From: Paludibacteraceae bacterium
Lineage (GTDB): Bacteria; Bacteroidota; Bacteroidia; Bacteroidales; Paludibacteraceae
NCBI GenBank assembly: GCA_024692565.1
Contig: JAILMN010000034.1
Span: 27,726 to 91,725, forward strand
DNA: 64,000 bases
Reading direction: 5' to 3'
Translations under genes and position numbers: made by a program
The notes under the pieces: generated by a model
What the model was told of the DNA's origin: nothing
The model's input: the letters and a program-made list of their open reading frames with translations, nothing else
Databases searched by the model: none
Shown here: positions 1 to 6,948 of the stretch, piece after piece
Numbering within the stretch: position 1 is the stretch's first letter
Layout: each line of letters opens with the position of its first letter

Positions 1-1753
1 TTCCGCTAAAGTTCTTCAACTGACCATAGACAACCACCTTATCGCCTATTGCCAAATCGCTTGCGGCAGAGAAGTCCGTATTGTTCAAGTTCTTGCCTTT
101 ATAGATTTGAAGACGATCGGTTGTCGCTGTTCCTGTATCATCGGTAGTACCATCATCAGAGATGTAATAGGTCATTTGACCGCTGCTTACCGACTCGCCG
201 GCTGTGCAAACATAGCCTACCACGAACTGATCATTCTCCGTATTTCCGGCATCTGGGATCAAAGCAATTGCGTCAGTTACCGAAATAGGAGTTCCCTTGG
301 TAAAGGTCTTGCTTACTATTTCACTTACGTTTACACCTTTGATTGCGATAGCTTTAACCGTCTTTGTTGCATCAATGGTAAAAGGAGCCGAATAAGTATT
401 GTCGCCACCAGTAGGATCATCGCCATTCGTCGTGTAATGAATCTCTGCGCCATCTGTTTCACAAGAAAGAGTAACCGTTGTGGTCGGATAGAACGGAGTC
501 TGACCGGAAATCACAGGAGTCTCCACCGCAGGAGCAACTGCATAAGTAACTTCTATGGACGAAATAAACGATTTACTAGCAAACGACAAAACGACCTCAT
601 TTGCCGAGCCCGTCCATGTTTTATTATCTCCATCGACACTTCCCACTACCGAGGTCGGAACACCTTGCTCGTCACTCTTACTAGAGCCATACGTATACAC
701 AATCTCTTTAATAACATAACCGGCATGTGCTGCTATGGTCAATGTTGAATTTTGATAAAAGCGCACGTACGTAGCATCTGTACGAGGTTTAGTTCCAGAG
801 CCATTGATTGTAACCGAGATATTATCTTGAGATGCACTAACTGCACTCGCAATGTTAACACCTTCCGAGGTTCCAAAAAAAGTATTGTTTAGTCCTATCG
901 TATATGTACCTGGAGTGATCACAGGAGGCTCTATAATAGTCGCCAAAAGAAGTATTGTATCGTTCTTAGAACCTTCCGGTTTGGGATCATCGGCCCATTC
1001 TGCATATAAATAACTATCTTTGTTACCTGTCGGTACATCGGTCGTATTTAAATAGACAGTAACCGTCTGATTAATATTTCCGTCACCATCCGGATTGTAC
1101 ACTGCATCTCCAACACTCCAAAGAGCGCCATTCGTGTACAGCGTAACTTTGTTTTCAAGATTAGCACCCACAAGAGTAAATGTCTTTGAGATAAAACCTT
1201 GATTTTGCTCTACATTGCCGAAATCAAGTTGGGTAATTGGAGTGATTCCGTCTTTAAAAGAAATGGTCGGTGTGACAGATGGAATGTAAGTAATGACAAT
1301 GCTAGTGAATCTTACTTGCACATTAGTACTATTACCGTTTGTAATAACGAATGAAGAAGCGTTGATAGGATAGCGCCCATCTACTTTAGTCACAGCAACA
1401 TCATTAACTTTAACAACACCGTTTTCATAACCCGATACGTAATTAACAGTGATACTATCAATCGTTGCACCGTCCGTGTTTGTTACGGTAATGGTATTAC
1501 TTGCTGTTGCGTTATAATATATCGCAATATAGCCATTCTTGTTCAGTCCCGGAAAATTAGCATTTCCGCCTTTTGCGCCAACAACCGACCATGAAGATGC
1601 GCTTAAACCAACTGTTGCAGCGTCGTTACCGCCCGTCATATTGGTTGTTGTCGTACCAGAGAAGGAAATTGTTGCCGTTTCCTTTGCCCACATTGTTCCC
1701 ACGCTGAATGTGAAGAGCATCAGCAGGGAAAGAAAGAATTTAAGTTTTTTCAT
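1..1753 (-). CDS. Secreted multidomain surface protein, 3' end outside window
   Basis: The frame is open from an ATG at 1753 leftward to base 1 with no stop, so at least 584 residues are visible and the C-terminus is missing. Residues 1-23 form a signal peptide (MKKLKFFLSLLMLF, ending near GTMWA). Next come a beta-rich region containing VRFTSI, which is also seen in the 429-residue protein at 2479-3768, and an Ig-like region. Around residues 415-470 a chitobiase C-terminal-like module is recognisable (EIHYTTNGDDP, then TVKAIAIKG). An OB-fold-like domain starts near residue 480 (QFVVGYVCTAG, later VVVYGQLKNF) and is cut by the window edge. The same OB-like domain closes the two neighbouring surface proteins. 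Export to the cell surface is inferred; the ligand is unknown. A good promoter lies at 1806-1836, giving a leader of about 45 nt. Confidence 0.85.
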   Translation of the reverse strand, partial: MKKLKFFLSLLMLFTFSVGTMWAKETATISFSGTTTTNMTGGNDAATVGLSASSWSVVGAKGGNANFPGLNKNGYIAIYYNATASNTITVTNTDGATIDSITVNYVSGYENGVVKVNDVAVTKVDGRYPINASSFVITNGNSTNVQVRFTSIVITYIPSVTPTISFKDGITPITQLDFGNVEQNQGFISKTFTLVGANLENKVTLYTNGALWSVGDAVYNPDGDGNINQTVTVYLNTTDVPTGNKDSYLYAEWADDPKPEGSKNDTILLLATIIEPPVITPGTYTIGLNNTFFGTSEGVNIASAVSASQDNISVTINGSGTKPRTDATYVRFYQNSTLTIAAHAGYVIKEIVYTYGSSKSDEQGVPTSVVGSVDGDNKTWTGSANEVVLSFASKSFISSIEVTYAVAPAVETPVISGQTPFYPTTTVTLSCETDGAEIHYTTNGDDPTGGDNTYSAPFTIDATKTVKAIAIKGVNVSEIVSKTFTKGTPISVTDAIALIPDAGNTENDQFVVGYVCTAGESVSSGQMTYYISDDGTTDDTGTATTDRLQIYKGKNLNNTDFSAASDLAIGDKVVVYGQLKNFSG

Positions 1754-1805
1754 ACTGATTAGAATTTAAAGTTAAACATATTGTTAATTTTCAATTTTTG
1801 CGCTG

Positions 1806-1836
1806 CAAAAGTACTACAATTTTTTGACATATGCAA
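1806..1836 (-). promoter_or_regulatory. Bacteroidota promoter of the first surface protein
   Basis: On the minus strand the -7 element TACTTTTG (1813-1806) is preceded by TTG at 1836-1834 with a 20-bp spacer, matching the TTG / TAnnTTTG primary sigma consensus of Bacteroidota. Transcription should start near 1800, about 45 nt upstream of the ATG at 1753. Confidence 0.8.
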
Positions 1837-1898
1837 ATTTATTTTAAAATTTGCGCGGGATATATACATAGTATATATAAGATGAGGAGGATACGTTC

Positions 1899-1942
1899 CA
1901 GTCTCGATGTTGTCTCGAAACAGTCTCGATGCGCTCTCGATT
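1899..1942. repeat. Four tandem 11-bp units, CTCGA type
   Basis: Four consecutive 11-mers share the core TCTCGA: CAGTCTCGATG, TTGTCTCGAAA, CAGTCTCGATG, CGCTCTCGATT. Units 1 and 3 are identical. The period equals about one helical turn. The array lies between the orphan promoter at 1964-1994 and the promoter at 1806-1836, so it would be transcribed from the first and lies upstream of the second. Confidence 0.85.
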
Positions 1943-1963
1943 TTTTTCGAAACTTTTCGGCTG

Positions 1964-1994
1964 CAAAGGTACGGAAAAAAAATGATATATGCAA
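1964..1994 (-). promoter_or_regulatory. Orphan promoter without an obvious gene
   Basis: TACCTTTG at 1971-1964 with TTG at 1994-1992 and a 20-bp spacer is a full consensus match on the minus strand. Transcription would start near 1958 and run through the 11-bp array towards the next promoter. No open frame of convincing quality lies between. It could make a small RNA, give the downstream surface gene a long leader, or be a relic of a lost gene. Confidence 0.65.
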
Positions 1995-2044
1995 ATATTT
2001 GAGAGAAAAAGTGTGATTTTTTAAGATTTTAGGCGGTTTTGTTA

Positions 2045-2099
2045 CCCTCGTTCTGATCTCGTATTGCCTCCGATAAAACCTCGATATTACCCCGATAAA
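2045..2099. repeat. Five tandem 11-bp units, CCTCGATA type
   Basis: Five consecutive 11-mers, for example ATCTCGTATTG, CCTCCGATAAA and ACCTCGATATT, converge on a consensus close to MCCTCGATAWW. The array closely resembles the one at 55229-55272 more than 53 kb away, including the order of variant units. Confidence 0.85.
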
Positions 2100-2429
2100 G
2101 AAAAATGGGGGAAAAAATGTACGATTATTAAGATTTTGGCTGAGTGATATAATTAGAAAAAAAACATAAAAAACCCTTTTAAATGATTTAGAGCTTCGCT
2201 CCTTGTGCTAATTGCTACTAAAAACTCCTTAAAAGCGAACTTTTAGATAGTTTTTACCACCAATTACCACAACTCTACGAGTTACATCATTCAAAAGACA
2301 TAAACAAAAAAAGATTCTTCATCAAAACTCGCGATACTACGTATCTTTTCAAAAAGAGATTATAATAATTATAATTTCTCAATCAGCGAAAACATAAAAA
2401 AGATTGCGATAGTGGCTCAAACATAACAT

Positions 2430-2462
2430 AACAAAACAGCCCGCGGGGCGAGCTGTTTTGTT
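2430..2462 (-). terminator. Terminator of the 429-residue surface protein gene
   Basis: A perfect 11-bp inverted repeat AACAAAACAGC / GCTGTTTTGTT surrounds an 11-nt GC-rich loop, 17 bp beyond the stop codon at 2479. The descending arm ends in a T-rich tract on the minus strand. Confidence 0.8.
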
Positions 2463-2478
2463 CTTAACGTAAGGGAGA

Positions 2479-3768
2479 TTATTTAATCTCTTGTCCGAGG
2501 ATGTTGTAGGTCTTGTTGCCCTTGATGATGAGGACTTGACCTTCACGGAGTTCCTTCGTTGCCTTACCAGCAGCTTCTGTTTCGTCGATAGCGGTAGGAG
2601 TGCTGATAATTTCATAATCCGTCGGGGTCTTAATACCTGCGAAATTACCATATTTCTCAAGCGAACCCAAAACCTTAATCTTCCAGCCCTTAGAACTATT
2701 ATCCGGTACATTCAAAGCTGTACGAATGTCCGAGCTGTTAGGCAACTGAACAGAAATAGTATCAATAGGACTATCCGTTGCAATGGCTATAAGAACGGCA
2801 GTGTTCTTTGTGTCATCAATTGAAGATCCACTACCTGAATAACCGCCAAGGATATAGCCTTCCACCCAATAATTACCAGCAAAGGTATTATTTAAATTCG
2901 CGACGTCAGGACAAGTGAACGGTTCTGCTTTTGTACCTTTTCCTGTAGTTTCAACAACATGCGCAGATACCGCTACTTCTTTCATTAAGGTACTATTAAC
3001 CGAGAGTCGGATATTGTCATTTTTATCTCCTCCTACAAGGTCGGTTAATGTAACAGTAAGAGTTCCTCCATCTGCCGTAAGGGTTCCTGAGATTGAGAAT
3101 TCAGAGCCCATCATTAACTCTGCCGTGATAGGAGCAGTGAGGTTAAGACCAACCACATCCAATTGTTTCGAAGCACTACTTACGCCAGGCACAAATGTAC
3201 CAAATACAACATCATCAGCAGACACTTCCGGTTCGGTAGTTGCAAGTTTGGTATAACGTACATCGATCGATGTGAAACGCAATTGTTTACTTCCTGATGT
3301 CGGGAGTGTGTTTTGAAGGAAGAATTCCGTCAATGTCTCCCCCTTGGTATTGATAAGAGTATCCTTACAACTGCTTGAGGTGTATATTCTTGCATCAACA
3401 TCATCAGAACCGGTTACAACTGCATTGTCAAGTGTATCTACACCCGCATAAACGTCTTTACCAGGGTATGAGCCATCAACTGAAATAATTACCGTATCAA
3501 TCACATAACCGCTGGCTGCAGTAAAAGCCACTAAATTACCTGCATATATACGGCCTTTGTAACTAGAATTCGGATTCGAACCAGTTCCTTTGTACTGAGT
3601 AACTGTAATTTTATCACCAATAGCCCATACAACGGTGGGGTCTCCTTTAGCATCTGTGCCTCCTTCACCATCTGCTTTAGCGATTGTACCAGCATAATGA
3701 ATGGCATCAGCTGCCATCATGCTGCCTGCAAAAAGAACGGCAGCGAAAAAAGAAATAATTTTTTTCAT
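2479..3768 (-). CDS. Secreted Ig/OB-fold surface protein with T9SS-like tail (429 aa)
   Basis: I start the gene at the ATG at 3768, because it begins a clean signal peptide (MKKIISFFAAVLFAGSMMA); the longer frame to 3843 adds 25 unlikely residues. After a beta-sandwich region (LRFTSIDVRYT near residue 165) there is an Ig-like domain (from VVFGTFVPG) and an OB-fold-like domain introduced by GTKAEPF, with NYWVEGYILGG and WKIKVLGSLEKYG. The last ~28 residues (EGQVLIIKGNKTYNILGQ) look like a shortened T9SS-type sorting tail. Signal peptide and domain order match the neighbour at 4564-6762. No consensus promoter is visible between it and the toxin gene 137 bp upstream, so it may be read from the toxin-antitoxin promoter. 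Ligand unknown. Confidence 0.85.
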   Translation of the reverse strand: MKKIISFFAAVLFAGSMMAADAIHYAGTIAKADGEGGTDAKGDPTVVWAIGDKITVTQYKGTGSNPNSSYKGRIYAGNLVAFTAASGYVIDTVIISVDGSYPGKDVYAGVDTLDNAVVTGSDDVDARIYTSSSCKDTLINTKGETLTEFFLQNTLPTSGSKQLRFTSIDVRYTKLATTEPEVSADDVVFGTFVPGVSSASKQLDVVGLNLTAPITAELMMGSEFSISGTLTADGGTLTVTLTDLVGGDKNDNIRLSVNSTLMKEVAVSAHVVETTGKGTKAEPFTCPDVANLNNTFAGNYWVEGYILGGYSGSGSSIDDTKNTAVLIAIATDSPIDTISVQLPNSSDIRTALNVPDNSSKGWKIKVLGSLEKYGNFAGIKTPTDYEIISTPTAIDETEAAGKATKELREGQVLIIKGNKTYNILGQEIK

Positions 3769-3905
3769 GTTTTTAAAAGTTTTTAAAACCATGGAGCTTC
3801 GGCTTCGTCGAGTTGCGTAAGCGAGCTTACACTCGGCTTGCACGAACCTTCATAATTCAGTTAAACAAAAAGGTTAATTAAAAAATATGTTAAAAAAGTT
3901 TTATC

Positions 3906-4208
3906 CTAATAAATGACCATACTTTGCGGAACAATGCGGTGAATAATAACCAAATCTCCTTCCACAGAATAAAGCACCGCCATCATCTTGTAATTTAATC
4001 GACGCATCTCTACGCCATAAATCATTGTCAATTCGGGTACGATGGCAAACACCTGCGGAGACTCTTCCAACCACTCAATCCGCTGCAACAACTCATCTAT
4101 ATAACGTTTCGCCGTCAGAGGAGCATGGCAGAGATCCCTTATAAACGAAGCCAAGTGCGCTCTATCTTGTACCGCCTGTTCCGTAAACTTCAACGTATAC
4201 TTTCTCAT
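3906..4208 (-). CDS. RelE/ParE-superfamily toxin (100 aa)
   Basis: The protein has the size and pattern of ParE/RelE toxins: MRKYTLKFTEQAVQD at the start, a helical hairpin with LLQRIEWLEESPQVF, and the terminal strands RRLNYKMMAVLYSVEG and LVIIHRIVPQ. Members act on gyrase (ParE) or on ribosome-bound mRNA (RelE); the sequence alone does not decide which. The ATG at 4208 shares its A with the TGA of the upstream gene (TGATG), a coupling typical of antitoxin-toxin pairs; a GTG at 4211 is a possible alternative. The pair sits between two related surface-protein genes, which suggests past mobility or a stabilising role. Confidence 0.8.
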   Translation of the reverse strand: MRKYTLKFTEQAVQDRAHLASFIRDLCHAPLTAKRYIDELLQRIEWLEESPQVFAIVPELTMIYGVEMRRLNYKMMAVLYSVEGDLVIIHRIVPQSMVIY

Positions 4209-4378
4209 CACTCAGCACAGCGCACGTCCGACATTCCAAACAATTTCCCCACTTCCCGATACAAGCCGTCAAAGAACTCCTCTTTAGACAGCATCGGCTT
4301 CGCCTTGTAATCCGGATCAATTAGAGATTGTTCCGGCAGATATACCGCATGGCTCTTTGTCATCTTCATCTGTCTCAT
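4208..4378 (-). CDS. Putative antitoxin of the ParE-type toxin (56 aa)
   Basis: A small gene directly upstream of the toxin, overlapping it by one base. I choose the ATG at 4378 (MRQMKMTKSHAVYLPEQS) rather than the frame's first ATG at 4441, because the latter lies inside the promoter (-7 element 4446-4439) and upstream of the expected transcription start. The protein is hydrophilic, with KAKPMLSKEEFFDGL and a C-terminal amphipathic stretch that could wrap the toxin. I do not recognise its family. The antitoxin role rests on position, size and overlap. Confidence 0.65.
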   Translation of the reverse strand: MRQMKMTKSHAVYLPEQSLIDPDYKAKPMLSKEEFFDGLYREVGKLFGMSDVRCAE

Positions 4379-4438
4379 AGCGTGTGTTTTTTTCAAATTC
4401 TTGTCCCTTACGGGAACGATTATTTTCAAATTTCGCTG

Positions 4439-4469
4439 CAAAGGTACAACAAAAAAATGACATACGCAA
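4439..4469 (-). promoter_or_regulatory. Promoter of the toxin-antitoxin pair
   Basis: TACCTTTG at 4446-4439 and TTG at 4469-4467, 20-bp spacer, minus strand. The segment is a near copy of the promoter at 6824-6854 and belongs to the duplicated cassette. Confidence 0.8.
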
Positions 4470-4481
4470 GAAAAAAAATAG

Positions 4482-4507
4482 AAAAATCGCCCAAACGGAC
4501 GATTTTT
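4482..4507 (-). terminator. Terminator after the 732-residue surface protein
   Basis: AAAAATCG at 4482-4489 pairs with CGATTTTT at 4500-4507 around a 10-nt loop; the arms also suit termination on the other strand. It is almost identical to 6866-6891. A second palindrome, TTTTCTT / AAGAAAA, lies just before it near 4535-4550. Confidence 0.75.
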
Positions 4508-4563
4508 CTGTTAAATTATTAAAGGATTAGATGATTTTCTTAAAAGAAAACGTTCATTTTCCC

Positions 4564-6762
4564 TTAACGAACGCGGGTACCGGTGACGTTGAACATCTTG
4601 TTGTCGCGGATGACATAAACGGCTCCGTCAACAACGACTTTCTGGGCCTTCTCGGTCAGAACGATGTCTTCAATACCTTGCTGCTCCGGAGCGACCGTAA
4701 TGGAGATCGTGTAGGTCTTCTTAACGGACGGATCCTCAGCCGTTACGATAAGCTCTCTTTCGATAGCCGGAGCGGTAGCGGATGCCGGAACAGATACCAG
4801 GAAGCCGCTCTCCTCGTTAGCAGTAGCCTTCAGGTCGTTGAGTTCGAAGGTAACAGGGATATTGCTACCTGCAGCCTCAAATGCAGCCTCGTATGCAAAT
4901 ACGCCTTCTACTTCTTCAACATCCACACCGTCAATCTTCAGCCACTTAATCGTTGCGTCTTTCGATGCCTCGGGCGTTACAGCTGCGCGGGAAACAACTA
5001 CCCAGTAGATGATCTCTATGCTACCGTCACCCGATTGAACCGTAATCTGGGCTTTCGAAGGTTCAACTTCAGACGATGCCGGAACTTCAATCAAGAAACT
5101 CTCGTTGGCATCAGGATTAGAAGTTGCTTCCGGACTACTGAGTTGGAAGGTTACTTCTACATACTGATTTACGAAATTAGCCGGTATTTCATAGAGGTAC
5201 TCATGGCTCTCATTTTCCGTCAACTCATCGCCGTCCACTCTCAGCCAAGCAATCGTTGCGTCGGTCATGTCGCCGGGTTCAGGTGCAGCTATGGTGAGGA
5301 TGATCTCATAGTTTTTAATGGTTTCGCCATCTTCCGCTGTTACTTCGATATATTGGTAAACCGTGTCATCCGAAGCCGTCGGAATAGTCATCCATACGCC
5401 TTCTTCCGAAGCAGGAACAGCAGTTGCGTTTGCGTCGTTGAGTTCGAATTCTACTTGTACCTGATTCATCGAGAAATCGGCATCCAATTCATATTTGAAG
5501 ACTCCGTCTTCCTCAGCAACAGTCACGCCGTCAATCGTCAGCGACTTGATGGTAGCGTCTGTGGATTTCGGGAGTTCGCTCTCTACCCACTCGTAGTCCG
5601 AAGTGTTCTTCACACCATTCGTGCCAAAGTAGATCTCGAGTTTACCATAGACTTTTACTTCTTTACCGATCTTGCCGGTGCTACCTTGGATTGCCAGCGC
5701 CTCGCGGGTTGCTTTCTCGCCGTTGGTACTCTTTGCCAACTGAACGGCGATACCCGTTGTAGCATCTGCAGAAACACCTAACAGGACAGAGGAGGAGTCA
5801 GCTTCAGCCTTAATAGCACCACCGGTTGTAGCGCAGCCAAGGATGAATCCTTGTACCCACCATTTACCGGAAACGCCGCTGTTAATCTTTGCCACGTCTG
5901 CCAAAGAGAACGGACTTTCTTTGGTTCCTTCGCCTTCCGGAGCTACGATGGTTCCTTCGATAGCCGCTTTAACGGTGAGGCCGGAAGAAGCGAGAACGAT
6001 CGTATCAGAGAATTTGCCTTCGGCTGCAGCGAAGATTTTGAAGGTCAGTTTACCACCTGCTTTGTCTAACGAAGCGGGGAGCGTATTTAGGTTCGATCCC
6101 GTATGAGTAACGGTGATGTCTTCGGTCAGGTTGTCTGCCGTTACAACGATAGAGGTATCCAATGCAAACGGAAGGGCGCTAACGATAGCGGTCTTGATAT
6201 CCAGGGAGTTTGCCAACATAGACGGTTGAGCCGATGAGCCTTCTTTGAGCTCGTATACAAAGAGCTGATATGGATGGCTGCCAAGATTACTTTCATTGTT
6301 CGCATACGCCTTATATGTGCCGGCACCTGATGACGTTTCTCCAACAAACTTGGAAGATGATACAATCATTGCCCAGTCATCATCATCCGCAAATTTAATC
6401 TTCCAAAGATTAGAGCCTTCCGCACTGGTTATACTCAAGTTGCTGGAACTACTGTTTCTAAGGAAAGCATCTTTTGTTTCTCCGGACACTTTTTCTGTCG
6501 GTTTGGAAAGATTCTGCAATTTAACGCTGTCGTCAGCAGCGACTAATTTCCATAAATAATCCTGCGTGCCATCAATCGTTCCATAATTGACGTCCGATGT
6601 TTTCAAAGCGCCTGAACCAGTCGTTGAAAGCGCTTTGTCATTACGCACGAAGGCGTAGGTTTTACCTACAGAAACAGAGTAAACTTGCTCCAGATGGTAA
6701 TCTGTAGCTAACAAACTGCCGGCGAAAAGGAGGGCAGCAAAGAGAGATAGAATTTTTCTCAT
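4564..6762 (-). CDS. Secreted multidomain surface protein with three Ig-like repeats (732 aa)
   Basis: A signal peptide (MRKILSLFAALLFAGSLLA) is followed by a beta-rich domain (about 20-175), an Ig-like domain (about 180-280) and an OB-fold-like domain introduced by GTKESPF (about 281-400; WWVQGFILGC, VKVYGKLEIYFG). Three ~95-residue repeats follow, each starting DATIKSLTIDG, DATIAWLRVDG or DATIKWLKIDG and ending in a strand such as KNYEIILTI, like cadherin-like or DUF5018-type sandwiches. The tail QKVVVDGAVYVIRDNKM...GTRVR is nearly identical to that of the gene at 6949-7992, at DNA level too. A cell-surface or secreted adhesin or binding role is inferred. The promoter at 6824-6854 gives a ~55-nt leader. 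Confidence 0.85.
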   Translation of the reverse strand: MRKILSLFAALLFAGSLLATDYHLEQVYSVSVGKTYAFVRNDKALSTTGSGALKTSDVNYGTIDGTQDYLWKLVAADDSVKLQNLSKPTEKVSGETKDAFLRNSSSSNLSITSAEGSNLWKIKFADDDDWAMIVSSSKFVGETSSGAGTYKAYANNESNLGSHPYQLFVYELKEGSSAQPSMLANSLDIKTAIVSALPFALDTSIVVTADNLTEDITVTHTGSNLNTLPASLDKAGGKLTFKIFAAAEGKFSDTIVLASSGLTVKAAIEGTIVAPEGEGTKESPFSLADVAKINSGVSGKWWVQGFILGCATTGGAIKAEADSSSVLLGVSADATTGIAVQLAKSTNGEKATREALAIQGSTGKIGKEVKVYGKLEIYFGTNGVKNTSDYEWVESELPKSTDATIKSLTIDGVTVAEEDGVFKYELDADFSMNQVQVEFELNDANATAVPASEEGVWMTIPTASDDTVYQYIEVTAEDGETIKNYEIILTIAAPEPGDMTDATIAWLRVDGDELTENESHEYLYEIPANFVNQYVEVTFQLSSPEATSNPDANESFLIEVPASSEVEPSKAQITVQSGDGSIEIIYWVVVSRAAVTPEASKDATIKWLKIDGVDVEEVEGVFAYEAAFEAAGSNIPVTFELNDLKATANEESGFLVSVPASATAPAIERELIVTAEDPSVKKTYTISITVAPEQQGIEDIVLTEKAQKVVVDGAVYVIRDNKMFNVTGTRVR

Positions 6763-6823
6763 AACTGTTAGAATTTAAGGGTTAATATTGTTAATTAAAA
6801 ACGTTTGTACACGATTTCGGCTG

Positions 6824-6854
6824 CAAAGGTACAACAAAAAAATGACATACGCAA
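6824..6854 (-). promoter_or_regulatory. Promoter of the 732-residue surface protein
   Basis: TACCTTTG at 6831-6824, TTG at 6854-6852, 20-bp spacer, minus strand. Near-identical to 4439-4469. Confidence 0.8.
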
Positions 6855-6865
6855 GGGAAAAATAG

Positions 6866-6891
6866 AAAAATCGCCCAAATGGACGATTTTT
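6866..6891 (-). terminator. Terminator after the 347-residue surface protein
   Basis: AAAAATCG (6866-6873) pairs with CGATTTTT (6884-6891) across a 10-nt loop. One loop base differs from the copy at 4482-4507. A preceding hairpin TTTTCTT-TGT-AAGAAAA lies near 6918-6935. Confidence 0.75.
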
Positions 6892-6948
6892 CTGTTAAAA
6901 AGTTGAAAAGTTTATATGTTTTCTTTGTAAGAAAACTTTTATCTAAAC

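Larger units (their letters stand above)
1754..2478. other. 725-bp AT-rich spacer with two promoters and two 11-bp arrays
   Basis: This is the only gap over 300 bp. It contains the promoters at 1806 and 1964, the 11-bp arrays at 1899-1942 and 2045-2099, and the terminator at 2430-2462. From about 2100 to 2420 I see only AT-rich sequence with no convincing coding frame, RNA gene or repeat. Confidence 0.7.
4437..4680 (-). repeat. Duplicated 3' cassette, copy 1
   Basis: The segment covers the coding sequence of the last ~38 residues of the 732-residue protein, its terminator, and the promoter of the next transcription unit. Tail, terminator and promoter all have close counterparts in the same order in copy 2 (6821-7065); the stretch between stop codon and terminator has diverged most. 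Confidence 0.8.

Noticed and set aside
107..748. 213-codon plus-strand frame at the left edge
   Set aside because: It lies antisense to the surface protein that runs off the window, whose frame has a signal peptide and domain motifs.
2100..2420. Possible gene or RNA in the AT-rich spacer
   Set aside because: Short frames in this stretch are AT-driven and overlap neighbouring genes in shadow frames; no promoter or stable structure is visible.
3769..3843. Upstream 25 codons of the 429-residue surface protein
   Set aside because: The sequence before MKK is not a signal peptide and contains a GTAAG/CTTAC hairpin typical of untranslated DNA.
4531..5781. 416-codon open frame on the plus strand under the 732-residue surface gene
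   Set aside because: Antisense shadow of a gene with signal peptide, domains and tail; the translation is Arg/Asn-rich with no motif.
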